DNA of 64,000 nucleotides, from the NCBI GenBank assembly GCA_031422675.1, contig JANPMG010000013.1, forward strand, positions 5,411 through 69,410, given 5' to 3'. Position numbers and translations under genes: made by a program. Of this stretch, positions 42,026 through 50,712 are shown one piece after another; positions within the stretch are counted from its first letter, which is position 1, and every line of letters begins with the position of its first letter. The notes beneath the pieces are model-generated. The model was not told the DNA's origin, made no database searches, and saw only the letters and a program-made list of their open reading frames with translations. Source of the DNA: JAENVU01 sp031422675. Lineage in GTDB: Bacteria; Actinomycetota; Acidimicrobiia; IMCC26256; JAENVU01.

Positions 42026-42823
42026 TCAGGGGGTTGCGATTTGGTCCTTCGCCCAGGCGGTGGTGCCGGCGAGGAACGCGCCGGTGTCGGGGAACTTGGC
42101 CCCCACGATGTCGGCGAACCAATCGGGGACGTAGATCTCGAACGTCCCCGCGTCGAGCGCGGCGAGTACCGGCTCGACCATCGCGCTCGGGGGCAGCGCA
42201 TCGATCGTTGCCAGCGACGGGTCGTTATCGGGGAGGTGGAACAGGCGGGTGTCGATGACCCCGGGATTCACCACGTGGACGCGTACGTCGTGACCCGCGA
42301 CCGCGAGGTCCACCTGCATCGATTCCGAGAACCCCGTGAGCGCGGCCTTCGACGCGGTGTACGCCGCTTCGCCCGGAGGACCGAGCCGAGCCGCGACCGA
42401 CGAGATGTTCACGATTCGGCCGGACCGTTCGATCAGCTCGGGCAAGAACGCGAGCGTGAGCCGGACCGGGGAGAGGTAGTTGATCCGCATCACCTCCTCG
42501 ACGATCTCGGGCGTCAGGGCGACGACGTGTTTGCGTTTCGGTATGCCGGCGTTGTTCACGAGGACGTCGAGGCCACCGAGCTCGATGCTCACATCGGCCG
42601 CAAAGATCTCGAGCTGGTCGAGGTCGTTGAGGTCGATGGTCCACATACGTGAGGCCGGCGAGTGCTCCTGCACCCGGGCGAGAACTTCGGCGAGCTCGGG
42701 CTCACGACGGGCACACAGGCCGACGGTGGCACCGGCCTCGGCGAATCCGACGGCCAGCGCAGCACCGATCCCGGTGGACGCGCCGGTGACGAGCACGTGC
42801 TTGCCCTTGACGGAGTACCCCAT
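42026..42823 (-). CDS. Short-chain dehydrogenase/reductase (SDR)
   Basis: 265 residues. TGASTGIG (~12-19), NNAG (~91), Ser in ISSVAARLG and YTASK (~158-162) form the classical SDR set; the C-terminal region (PDWFADIVGAKFPDTGAFLA) is longer than in FabG-like enzymes and fits SDRs with hydrophobic ligands. ATG 42823 has a good AGGAG site; the long frame beyond it is antisense to the next SDR gene. Divergent from that second SDR. Confidence 0.86.
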   Translation of the reverse strand: MGYSVKGKHVLVTGASTGIGAALAVGFAEAGATVGLCARREPELAEVLARVQEHSPASRMWTIDLNDLDQLEIFAADVSIELGGLDVLVNNAGIPKRKHVVALTPEIVEEVMRINYLSPVRLTLAFLPELIERSGRIVNISSVAARLGPPGEAAYTASKAALTGFSESMQVDLAVAGHDVRVHVVNPGVIDTRLFHLPDNDPSLATIDALPPSAMVEPVLAALDAGTFEIYVPDWFADIVGAKFPDTGAFLAGTTAWAKDQIATP

Positions 42824-42883
42824 CGATCTGCTCCTGTCTCGCTCCGGGCTGTTCAGCGTACGGCGGCGGTAGCCTCCGCGGTC

Positions 42884-43663
42884 GTGACTCTCACCGTTGA
42901 CCACGTGCACCTCGACGACACCGTCGCGATCGTCACCGGCGCCGCCGTCGGGATTGGACACGCCTGCGCACTCACCCTTGCCGCGTTCGGGTCCGCAGTC
43001 GCCGCCTGTGATCGCGACGAGCTGAACCTGGCGAAGTGTGTCGCCGAGATCGACACTCGCGGTGGCATCGCCTACCCGGGGGTGCTCGACGTGCGCGACG
43101 GTGACGAGGTGCGCGCGTGGGTGGACGCGGTGGCCGCCAAGTTCGGGCGAATCGACATCCTGGTCAACAACGCCGGCGGCGGATTCCTCGCAGACTTCCT
43201 CGACGTGACCGACAAGGGTCAGGACGCCCTGGTACGCGAGAACTTCCAGAGCGTCACCAACTTCGTGCGGAGCGTGGTTCCCCACATGCCCGAGACGGGC
43301 GGTTCGATCATCAACATCACGTCGATCGAAGCGCATCGCGCCGCGCCGGGATACGGGGTCTACAGCGCGATGAAGGCAGCCGTCGCGAACCTCACTCAGA
43401 CGCTGGCGTTGGAACTCGGCGCACGCTCGATCCGGGTGAACGCGGTGGCGCCGGATGTGATCCCGACCCCGGGGATCGGTGAGATGCCGGTGCGGACGCC
43501 GTTGCCTCGGCCCGGCCATGTGGACGACGTGGCCGGGGCAGTCGTGTTTCTCGCCAACGCCGAGCTGTCCGGTTTCATGACCGGTACGACGCTGCACGTG
43601 GACGGCGGGAACCATGCCGCCGGCGGTTGGCGCCGTGATCCAGATGGTTCCTTCCGGACGTGA
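42884..43663 (+). CDS. Short-chain dehydrogenase/reductase (SDR), FabG-like
   Basis: 259 residues. VTGAAVGIGHACALTLA, VAACDRDE (acidic, NAD-type), NNAGGGFLADFLDV, ITSIEAHRAAPGYGVYSAMK (catalytic Tyr and Lys) and FMTGTTLHVDGG are conserved. It is FabG-like in length and end. TAGCCT lies 8 bp before the GTG. It shares only fold with the divergent SDR at 42026. Probably oxidises a hydroxyacyl or alicyclic alcohol; not determinable. Confidence 0.87.
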   Translation: MTLTVDHVHLDDTVAIVTGAAVGIGHACALTLAAFGSAVAACDRDELNLAKCVAEIDTRGGIAYPGVLDVRDGDEVRAWVDAVAAKFGRIDILVNNAGGGFLADFLDVTDKGQDALVRENFQSVTNFVRSVVPHMPETGGSIINITSIEAHRAAPGYGVYSAMKAAVANLTQTLALELGARSIRVNAVAPDVIPTPGIGEMPVRTPLPRPGHVDDVAGAVVFLANAELSGFMTGTTLHVDGGNHAAGGWRRDPDGSFRT

Positions 43664-43711
43664 ACGTCGGCATCGACGAAGGTGCGCGCTCGCCGTCGAC
43701 GGGACTGTGAG

Positions 43712-44509
43712 TCACGGGGTCGGCGGTCGACCACGAAGCATGGCGTCTCGATGCCGACCGAAGTCTCGGATGGTTCCGCGCGCGCGGAAAGCCACGGGCA
43801 TGATCTCGGGCTGCATGGAGTAGCAGACACCGGTCATGATCCCGGCCAGCTCGTCGGCTGCGGTGATGGCTTCGAGATCCATGCCGCGGCCCATGCCGAT
43901 GTCGCAGGCCCGACGAAGCACGATCGCCGCTTCCGCCTCGAGCGGTGCAAGCGAGCGGTCCGCCCAGCGGATGAAGCCACCTTTCCACGGGGCGTCGGTG
44001 AAGGGCGGCGGCTCGACCAGGACCCGGCCCATCCCGTTCCCGGCCAGGGTCCACTCATGCAGCATCTCGCCATCACGCCAGAGCCGCGGGCGGCTGACCT
44101 CGGGTCCGATCTCCAACTCCACTTCGTACTCACGCGTCTCGGTACCGCGCGCGGCATGGGTGACACAGAGTCCCGCGAGGTCGAACTGGTGGGTGCATTG
44201 GAAGTGAGGGTCGGCCACGGCGGCGACGGCGGTGGCGCGATCGGACAGGTCCATGCCCACGAGGAGTTCGAGGTTGGCGCCCGCGTCCGGGCACGTCGCC
44301 CACGGCCAGCGCAGCGCCTCCATCGAGATGTGCGTGACCCGGTGACCGTCGTGGCCGAGCGTCACTTCGAAATGATGGAAGTCGTCCTCGAGCCCGCCCC
44401 ATACGGTCCGCTCGTCGAGTCGGACCAGGCGAATGAGGCGCCGGTACGGCAGGCGGCGATCACCTTGGCGAACGGTCGGAGCAGGAGAGGGGTCGGCGGG
44501 GTCGTTCAC
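43712..44509 (-). CDS. DUF2889-like protein
   Basis: 265 residues. RLIRLVRLDERTVWGGLEDD, FHHFEVTLGHDG, WPWATCPDAGANLELLVGM and HFQCTHQFDLAGLCVTHA match the pattern of DUF2889, a family often found next to acyl-CoA catabolic genes and without a known reaction; the conserved Cys and His could bind metal. A GTG at 44509 follows the stop of the SnoaL-like gene by 24 bp, so they form an operon. Confidence 0.65.
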   Translation of the reverse strand: MNDPADPSPAPTVRQGDRRLPYRRLIRLVRLDERTVWGGLEDDFHHFEVTLGHDGHRVTHISMEALRWPWATCPDAGANLELLVGMDLSDRATAVAAVADPHFQCTHQFDLAGLCVTHAARGTETREYEVELEIGPEVSRPRLWRDGEMLHEWTLAGNGMGRVLVEPPPFTDAPWKGGFIRWADRSLAPLEAEAAIVLRRACDIGMGRGMDLEAITAADELAGIMTGVCYSMQPEIMPVAFRARGTIRDFGRHRDAMLRGRPPTP

Positions 44510-44533
44510 GCGGGGTCGGTCACGTAGCGTCGT

Positions 44534-44950
44534 TCACGCGTCGCCGGGCACGGGCTCACCGAGGAACACGATCGTGCGAGCTGCGAACCGCCACCGGTCC
44601 GGCTCGCGAACGAGATGGTCGTGGTACCGGCCGGCAGTCGAGATGCGAAGTCCGTCGTCGGCCTTGCGCAAGTAGAGGAAATCGGTCCACGCGCGGGCGC
44701 GCTCACCGTCGGTGGCGACGTCGATCACCGAGTTGTAGGTGACGTGCTGGCCGGGCGCCAGGTTCGGGCGCTGAACGCCGATGTGGTCATGGATGTCCTG
44801 GCGGCCGTGGTGGGTGGTACCCATGACGTGGAACGTCGCCTCCTCGGTGAAGAGCTGCGCGAACTGCGCCGGCCGCTGGTCGTCGTAGTGATGGCAGTAC
44901 TCCGCGAGCAGACGACGAATCGCCGACTCGTGGGTCACGGGGTCGGTCAC
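44534..44950 (-). CDS. SnoaL-like / NTF2-fold protein
   Basis: 138 residues. IRRLLAEYCHHYDDQRPAQF, AQLFTEEATFHVMG, GRQDIHDHI and TAGRYHDHLVREPDRWRFAA are characteristic of the SnoaL_4 subgroup, whose members are cyclases, isomerases, dehydratases or have no known activity. The HDH and YHDH motifs provide possible catalytic residues. Situated among SDR, MaoC and ligase genes, it may rearrange or dehydrate a catabolic intermediate. Confidence 0.8.
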   Translation of the reverse strand: MTDPVTHESAIRRLLAEYCHHYDDQRPAQFAQLFTEEATFHVMGTTHHGRQDIHDHIGVQRPNLAPGQHVTYNSVIDVATDGERARAWTDFLYLRKADDGLRISTAGRYHDHLVREPDRWRFAARTIVFLGEPVPGDA

Positions 44951-45059
44951 GCTTCTGACAATGCCACGGCGAGGGCGCCCCTGTCAGGATGGTCCGGATG
45001 CCGGCGTCTGGTGTCCGAACCGTCGCCGAGGTGGCTCGAGCGACAAGCACAGAGGGTTC

Positions 45060-45518
45060 TTACTCGGGCTTGGGCGGCCGGCAGTTGATGACGAGGGTGA
45101 ACACGTTCTTGACCACGGGCGCGCCGGTCGCCTGGTCGCGCCAGGTGGTCTCCTGCACGTAGAACTCGAGGGTGCCGCCGCTCGACTTTTCCTTCTCGTA
45201 CACGTCCGTGATCTCGGACGTGCCCACGAGAACGTCGCCGACCTTCGGCCACCGGAAGTACTCGAAGCCTTGCTCCCCGTGGAGGATGGCGCGCCCCGGG
45301 CCCCGCAGTTTCTCGATCGGTAGCCCGGCCGCGCCGCCCGAACCTTCGGAGCCCCAGAACGGCATGACGAACGGGAAGGTGGGTGGGACCGGCGCATCGG
45401 CGGCGTCATAGACCGTGTCCGAATCCATCAGGGCCTGCGCGAACACGCGCACCGGGCCGCGTTCGATCCGGACGATCTGGGGGGCGCCAGTGGTGCCCTT
45501 CAACTCGGTCATTGCCAC
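45060..45518 (-). CDS. MaoC-like hotdog dehydratase (FAS1-type N-terminal domain)
   Basis: 152 residues. VRVFAQALMDSDTVYDAADA, PPTFPFVMPFW, AILHGEQGFEYFRWPKVGDV and VQETTWRDQATGAPVVKNVF match the MaoC_dehydrat_N group (HadA-like), a half-hotdog that usually pairs with a MaoC subunit to hydrate enoyl-CoAs. No pairing MaoC gene is seen in the window. GGAGG is 6 bp before GTG 45518. Gap of 42 bp after the ligase gene: same operon. Confidence 0.8.
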   Translation of the reverse strand: MAMTELKGTTGAPQIVRIERGPVRVFAQALMDSDTVYDAADAPVPPTFPFVMPFWGSEGSGGAAGLPIEKLRGPGRAILHGEQGFEYFRWPKVGDVLVGTSEITDVYEKEKSSGGTLEFYVQETTWRDQATGAPVVKNVFTLVINCRPPKPE

Positions 45519-45560
45519 GTGGTTCCTCCGATGGCGTGAGGCCGGATCCGGCGGGGGAAC

Positions 45561-47135
45561 CTATCGCGACCCGGCGGGGCGGTGGGCGGTCCCTTCGCTG
45601 CCGTGCTGCTCGTCGCGGAGCTTGTGTTTCATCACTTTGCCGGTGGCGTTGCGAGGGAGTTCGGCGGCAAAGACGAGAGTGCGGGGGCGCTTGTAGTCGG
45701 CGAGGCGTTCGGCACAGAACGCAAGCAGCGCAGCCGAGTCGAGGGTGGCGCCGGTGCGGACCACGACGTGTGCGGCGATGTCCTCGCCCAGCACCGGGTG
45801 GGGAATCCCGACGACGGCCGCCTCCTGGACGTCGGGATGTTCGAGCAGCACCGCTTCCACATCGGTGGGATACACGTTGTGTCCGCCGCGGATGATCATG
45901 TCCTTCTTGCGGCCGGCGATGTAGAGAAAACCGTCCTCGTCCAGGTATGCGAGATCGCCGCTGCGCAGCCAGCCGTCGGCGGTCCAGGTGCGCTCGGTGG
46001 CCGCCGGGTCGTTGTAGTACTCGCGCTGCGCGCCCGCCATCTTGGTGAGGAGTTCGCCAACCTCGCGCGCGTCGCACTCGGTGTTGTCCTCGCGCACGAC
46101 CTTGAGTTCCATTGCGCCGATGGGTTTTCCCACCGAGCCGATCCGCCTGGTGACCTCGTCCTTCGGCATCACGATGAACGCGGGTCCGGCTTCGGTCATG
46201 CCGTAGGAGTTGGACACGGTGGCGTCGGGCACGCGGGCCTGGAGGGTGAGCAGGGTCTGCGGAGCAAGCGGCGCGCTGCCGATCGACACCGAAGTGAGGC
46301 TCGACAGATCCGGCCCGTCGAAGTGCGGATGCGTCACGAGCAGTTCGGCCATCGCGGGGACGAGGAACGCCATCGCCGGACGCTCGGACTCCACGATCTC
46401 CAGCCACCGACCGGCATCGAACTTCGGGAGGTACATCCCGACGAGACCCAGCTTCATCGGGTTGTAGATGAAGGCGATGCCCGCGAAGGTGAACATCGGC
46501 GCGCCGTGGATCCAGCCACCGCCGGCCCACGCGGGTTCGTGGTTGGGGATCATCGCGACGTTCCGGTGCCGGACCGCCACCCCTTTCGGCGCGCCGGTGG
46601 TGCCCGAGGTGTACATGATGTCGGCGAGGTCGTCGGGGTCGCGCGGTACCTGGATGTCCGACGCGTCCGTCGGGAGGAACTGTGCCTCCGAGACCACGCC
46701 GGGTTCGTCGAGATCGGATGTGCCCGCGCTCACGATGAACCGGATCGACGGGGTTGCAGCACGCACGGCGATCGCAGTTTCGAGCCGGTCGCCGGCGGTG
46801 AGGACGGCCGCCACCGAGGCGTGCCCGAGGATCGCGTTCAGCTCGGGGATCGACAGCCGCGAGTTCGTGGGCACCGCAACGGCGCCGGCCTTGTGCACCG
46901 CCGCGTAGGCGACGATCCATCGCAGTGCCTCGTCGCCCGGCAGGTAGATCGAGACGCGATCACCGGCTTCGATCCCGGCCTCCACGAGTCCGCGTGCCAT
47001 CCGATTCGACGCGGCGTCCCACTCCGAGAACGTGAGCGACGTGCGCGCGTCGAGATCGCGGTAGGCAGTCTCCGGACCGTGCACGCGAGCCATGTAGCGC
47101 AGCTGGTCGACCTGCAGATCGCCCCAGTCGGGCAT
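45561..47135 (-). CDS. Acyl-CoA synthetase (AMP-binding)
   Basis: 524 residues, ANL superfamily. YTSGTTGAPKGVAVRHRN (~172-190), NSYGMTEAGPAFIV, RSGDLAYLDEDGFLYIAGRK, KDMIIRGGHNVYPTDVEAVL and LPRNATGKVMKHKL (catalytic Lys) are all present. It activates a fatty, aromatic or terpenoid acid for entry to beta-oxidation. ATG 47135 has GGGAGG 8 bp upstream, better than GTG 47144, which overlaps that site. TATCGT further upstream is a likely -10. Followed by the MaoC-like gene. Confidence 0.9.
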   Translation of the reverse strand: MPDWGDLQVDQLRYMARVHGPETAYRDLDARTSLTFSEWDAASNRMARGLVEAGIEAGDRVSIYLPGDEALRWIVAYAAVHKAGAVAVPTNSRLSIPELNAILGHASVAAVLTAGDRLETAIAVRAATPSIRFIVSAGTSDLDEPGVVSEAQFLPTDASDIQVPRDPDDLADIMYTSGTTGAPKGVAVRHRNVAMIPNHEPAWAGGGWIHGAPMFTFAGIAFIYNPMKLGLVGMYLPKFDAGRWLEIVESERPAMAFLVPAMAELLVTHPHFDGPDLSSLTSVSIGSAPLAPQTLLTLQARVPDATVSNSYGMTEAGPAFIVMPKDEVTRRIGSVGKPIGAMELKVVREDNTECDAREVGELLTKMAGAQREYYNDPAATERTWTADGWLRSGDLAYLDEDGFLYIAGRKKDMIIRGGHNVYPTDVEAVLLEHPDVQEAAVVGIPHPVLGEDIAAHVVVRTGATLDSAALLAFCAERLADYKRPRTLVFAAELPRNATGKVMKHKLRDEQHGSEGTAHRPAGSR

Positions 47136-47248
47136 GCGCGCCACCTCCCCCGGTCAAGTCGCCGCGGCACGATAGCGGCCGAGGTGAGCGCGTCGGGTGG
47201 ACGCGGATGAGTGCTCGGTGGCTCGGCTCGGTCTGGCAGGCTGGACCG

Positions 47249-48790
47249 ATGCGGGTCACGTTTCTCGGTCACGTGGGCATGTACGTGGAGACCGAGGGTG
47301 GCTCGGTGTTGTGCGATCCCTGGTTCAACCCTGCGTACTTCGCGTCCTGGTTTCCCTTTCCCCGCAACGACACGTTCGACGTTTCGCCCTACTCGGCACC
47401 CGACTACCTGTACATCTCCCATCTCCATCACGATCATTTCGACGCCGAGTGGCTGGCCCGCAACGTCGACAAGGGGGCGACCGTCCTCCTCCCCGCATTC
47501 CGCGTCGACCACCTCGAGCGGGCGTTGCGCGAGCTTGGGTTCACGACATTCGTTCGGACCGACCACGCGGAACCGGTCCGGCTCGGGGGAGTGGAGGCGA
47601 TCATCCTCGCGATGACCGCGCCGGCCGACGGGCCGGCGGGGGACTCGGCGCTGATTCTGGCGGATTCGACCGCCACGCTCCTGAACCAGAACGACGCCCG
47701 ACCGCGCGACTTCGACGAGCTGGAGTCCTTCGGTCCGTTCGACGCGCACTTCACTCAGTTCTCGGGCGCGATCTGGTACCCGATGGTCTATGACTTCCCG
47801 CCGGTGGAACAACGGGCGATGGGCGTGGCCAAGCGCGCCGCGCAGATGGACCGCGCCGCGCACTATCTCGCAGATGTGGGTGCGCCGAATCTGTTCCCGG
47901 TCGCCGGGCCGCCGTGCTTCCTCGACGACGATCTCTGGCACCTGAACGACTTCGGCAACGATCCCGCGAACATCTTTCCGGATCAGCTCGCCTTCTTGGA
48001 CGATCTGACTGCGCGCGGACTCTCGGGCGGTCGCCTGCTCGTGCCGGGGTCGGTGGCACAGATCGGTCACGAGGGGTGCCACGTCGAACACCCGTCGGGC
48101 GCGGCCCATCCCGACGCGATCTTTGCCGACAAGCGCGCGTACCTCGAGTGCTATCGCAACGACTGGTCAGCGCGGCTGATCGCCGAGAAGGCATCGTGGC
48201 CGCGCGACGCCTACGACATCACCGCGGAACTGTCGCGATGGTTCGAACCGCTCCTCGACCTCGCTCCGTACACTCGCCGCGGCATCAACGGGAGTGTGCT
48301 GATCCACGTCGGTGATTCCGCCACGATCATCGACTTTCCAACCGGTCAGGTGCGATCCTGGGAAGGAGAACCGGTGATGCACCGCATCGACGTCGACCGC
48401 GCGCTGGTGGAATCGTTGATCGATCGCCACGTGGAGGATTGGGTCAACGAGCTGTTCCTCTCGTGCCGGTTCACCGCTCATCGCGAGGGCCCCTACAACG
48501 AGTACGTATACACGTTCTTCAAGAACTTGTCGGTCGAGCGAATGGCGTTCTGCGAGGGTTACTACGCCACGCTCGCCGAACCCGTCGACGAGATGTTCCG
48601 ATGCGGCGAGTACATGGTGGCGAAGCGTTGCCCACACCTCCGTGCGGATCTCGAACGGTTCGGCACGGTCACGAACGGGGTGCTCGAGTGCAAGGTGCAC
48701 CATTGGCGGTTCGAGCTCGCTACCGGACGCTGCCTCACCTCCGACGAAGCCGAACATCACCTCCACACCGAGCGAGTACATGCGGATTGA
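47249..48790 (+). CDS. Metallo-beta-lactamase fold protein with C-terminal Rieske [2Fe-2S] domain
   Basis: 513 residues. The N-terminal MBL domain has ISHLHHDHFD (HxHxDH, ~57-64) after GHVGMYVETEGGSVLCDPWF, close to UlaG/CMAH-like lactonases. The C-terminal ~80 residues form a Rieske domain: RCPHLRADLE and ECKVHHWRFELATGRCL supply C-x-H-x17-C-x2-H (~461-484). MBL plus Rieske occurs in CMP-sialic acid hydroxylase, where Rieske is N-terminal; here it is C-terminal. An Fe-dependent oxygenase or hydroxylase is suggested but unproven. Overlaps the PHP gene by 11 bp. ATG 47249 chosen: the extra 14 residues of the longer frame are not conserved-looking. Confidence 0.85.
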   Translation: MRVTFLGHVGMYVETEGGSVLCDPWFNPAYFASWFPFPRNDTFDVSPYSAPDYLYISHLHHDHFDAEWLARNVDKGATVLLPAFRVDHLERALRELGFTTFVRTDHAEPVRLGGVEAIILAMTAPADGPAGDSALILADSTATLLNQNDARPRDFDELESFGPFDAHFTQFSGAIWYPMVYDFPPVEQRAMGVAKRAAQMDRAAHYLADVGAPNLFPVAGPPCFLDDDLWHLNDFGNDPANIFPDQLAFLDDLTARGLSGGRLLVPGSVAQIGHEGCHVEHPSGAAHPDAIFADKRAYLECYRNDWSARLIAEKASWPRDAYDITAELSRWFEPLLDLAPYTRRGINGSVLIHVGDSATIIDFPTGQVRSWEGEPVMHRIDVDRALVESLIDRHVEDWVNELFLSCRFTAHREGPYNEYVYTFFKNLSVERMAFCEGYYATLAEPVDEMFRCGEYMVAKRCPHLRADLERFGTVTNGVLECKVHHWRFELATGRCLTSDEAEHHLHTERVHAD

Positions 48791-49412
48791 TCTCCACGCG
48801 CACACCGCGCCGCGTTCGAACTGCTCACGCACCACGCTCGAAGAACTCGTGGAGACGGCACGCGCACGCGGCCTCGACGCGTTGTGCATCACCGAACACG
48901 ACGTGCGGTGGCCGGACGACGAACTCGCGGACGCGTCCGCTCTCTTGGGCTTCCCGCTGATCCCGGGGGTGGAACTGAGCACCGACGTCGGCCATGTCCT
49001 GGCCTTCGGTCCGCTGCGCAAACCGCTGTGGATGGGCTACACACTCGCGGAGTTGGTGGAGGAGTGTGAGCAGTCCGACACGGCACTGGTCTTGCCCCAT
49101 CCGTTGCGACGATTCGCCGGTGAACGGGCGATCAGAGGCGGACGGGTGCCGCCGACCGCCGCCGAGATCGTGGCGTTGCCGCAGTGGGAGATGGTCCACG
49201 CGATCGAGGCGGCGAGCACCCAGACCACCGAGTTGGAACACGAACTCACCGCCGCGGCCCTCGGGGTGTGCCCGCGCCCTGCGGTGGGCGCGAGTGATGC
49301 CCACGGACCCGGCCTCGCCGGCACCTACGCCACCGAACTGGACCGGAGCATCCGCTCCGCCACCGAACTCGCACGCGAGATCCGCGCCGGGCACGTGCGC
49401 CCGGCCGCCTGA
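48780..49412 (+). CDS. PHP-domain metal-dependent phosphoesterase
   Basis: 210 residues. IDLHAHTAPRSNCS (His-x-His), ALCITEHDVRW, IPGVELSTDVGHVLAFG, ALVLPHPLRR and GASDAHGPGLAG supply the trinuclear metal ligands of the PHP fold. The ATG lies inside the end of the MBL-Rieske gene, so translation is coupled. Small stand-alone PHP proteins hydrolyse phosphoesters such as nucleotides or 3',5'-bisphosphates; the substrate is unknown. The tight link with an MBL-Rieske enzyme is unusual. Confidence 0.87.
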   Translation: MRIDLHAHTAPRSNCSRTTLEELVETARARGLDALCITEHDVRWPDDELADASALLGFPLIPGVELSTDVGHVLAFGPLRKPLWMGYTLAELVEECEQSDTALVLPHPLRRFAGERAIRGGRVPPTAAEIVALPQWEMVHAIEAASTQTTELEHELTAAALGVCPRPAVGASDAHGPGLAGTYATELDRSIRSATELAREIRAGHVRPAA

Positions 49413-49492
49413 CGAGCGACTGCCTGACGACTGGTTCGGCGGGTGCGGATACGATCCGGCGCCCGCCTGCCCCGAACTCCGGAGGATCACCG

Positions 49493-50671
49493 ATGGGTGA
49501 CGCCGTCATCGTTTCGACCGCCCGCACCGCCATCGGCACCGCCCGCAAAGGGACGTTGCTCGACGTCTCGGCGTTCGATCTGGCGAAGTACGCCGTCGGC
49601 GAAGTGCTCAGCCGATCGGGGATCGACCACGACGACGTCGACGACCTTCAGCTCGGCGAATCACTCCAAGGTGGCGGCGACATCGCCCGGTACGCGGCCG
49701 TCGACCTGGGGTTGTTGAACGTCCCCGGGGTCGCGCTCAACCGTCACTGCGCATCCGGGATGGCGGCGGTGCAGGGTGGCGCCGCCAGTATCCGCGCGGG
49801 CATGGACCGAGTGGTGATCGCGGGCGGCGCGGAATCGATCTCGAGTTCACCGGCTGCGATGAAGCGGACCATGGGTACCGACACCATGGAACCGTGGATG
49901 TCGCCGAGTCATCCGGCAACACCGGACGCGCCCGCGTTCGACATGTCGATCACCGTGGGGTGGAACAGCGCCCAACGCGCTGGCGTGACGCGCGAGGAGA
50001 TGGACCACTGGGCGTACGAGTCGCACCAGCGGGCGATTGCCGCGATCGACACCGGCAAGTTCGAGGACGAGATCTTTCCCATCGACGTGACCCGACGGGA
50101 CGGCGAGACGGTGACGTTCGCGGTGGACGAGCACCCGAGACGTGGGACCACGATGGAGAAGCTCGCGAGTCTGAAGCCGTTGCATCCCGAGATCGAGGAC
50201 TTCAGCATCACCGCGGGAAACTCCTCGGGACTCAACGATGCGGCGGCGGCCGTGATGATCGTCGACGCGGAGTACGCACGGGCCCACGGCCTGAAGCCGA
50301 TGGCGACGATCAAGAGCTGGGCGTCGGCGGGTGTGCCGCCGAGCGAGACCGGACTCGGCCCGACGCACGCGATTCCCAAGGCACTCGATCGCGCCGGTCT
50401 GCGCGTGCAGGACGTCGACCTGTTCGAGATCAACGAGGCGTTCGCCGCGATGTGCGTGGCGAGTACGCGGATTCTCGGCGTCGACCACGCGATCACCAAT
50501 GTGAACGGGAGTGGTTGCAGCCTCGGTCATCCGGTGGCCGCGACGGGGGCTCGCATGATCGTCACCCTGGTCAACGAGCTGGCCCGCCGAGGTGGTGGGA
50601 TCGGCGTCTCCAGTATGTGCGCCGGTGGCGGGATGGGCTCGGCGACCGTGCTCGAGGTCATGCCGGCCTAG
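49493..50671 (+). CDS. Thiolase (acetyl-CoA acyltransferase)
   Basis: 392 residues, standard length. STARTAIGTARKGTL opens the fold; NRHCASGMAAVQGG contains the nucleophile Cys (~85), EINEAFAAMCV, GSGCSLGHPVAATGARM (His) and SSMCAGGGMGSA (second Cys) are intact, so it should be an active biosynthetic or degradative thiolase. TACGAT (49450-49455) and GGAGGA (49481-49486) give a leadered start. Possibly transcribed apart from the PHP gene 80 bp upstream. Confidence 0.92.
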   Translation: MGDAVIVSTARTAIGTARKGTLLDVSAFDLAKYAVGEVLSRSGIDHDDVDDLQLGESLQGGGDIARYAAVDLGLLNVPGVALNRHCASGMAAVQGGAASIRAGMDRVVIAGGAESISSSPAAMKRTMGTDTMEPWMSPSHPATPDAPAFDMSITVGWNSAQRAGVTREEMDHWAYESHQRAIAAIDTGKFEDEIFPIDVTRRDGETVTFAVDEHPRRGTTMEKLASLKPLHPEIEDFSITAGNSSGLNDAAAAVMIVDAEYARAHGLKPMATIKSWASAGVPPSETGLGPTHAIPKALDRAGLRVQDVDLFEINEAFAAMCVASTRILGVDHAITNVNGSGCSLGHPVAATGARMIVTLVNELARRGGGIGVSSMCAGGGMGSATVLEVMPA

Positions 50672-50712
50672 CCATCAGCGGTTCGGCCAGGTGCGGGACG
50701 CCCCGCTCCAAC

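Noticed and set aside
42824..43615. Upstream extension of the SDR frame at 42026
   Set aside because: Antisense to the second SDR; AGGAG directly precedes ATG 42823.
45406..46920. 504-codon minus-strand frame
   Set aside because: Shadow of the acyl-CoA ligase in another frame; Arg-rich and motif-free.
47189..47205. CGCGTC-N5-GACGCG inverted repeat between the ligase and MBL-Rieske genes
   Set aside because: Only 6-bp arms, and not clearly placed on either promoter; too weak to call an operator.
49408..49432. Two CTGACGA half-sites resembling the 17895 operator
   Set aside because: Direct rather than inverted and one covers the PHP stop codon; no palindrome.
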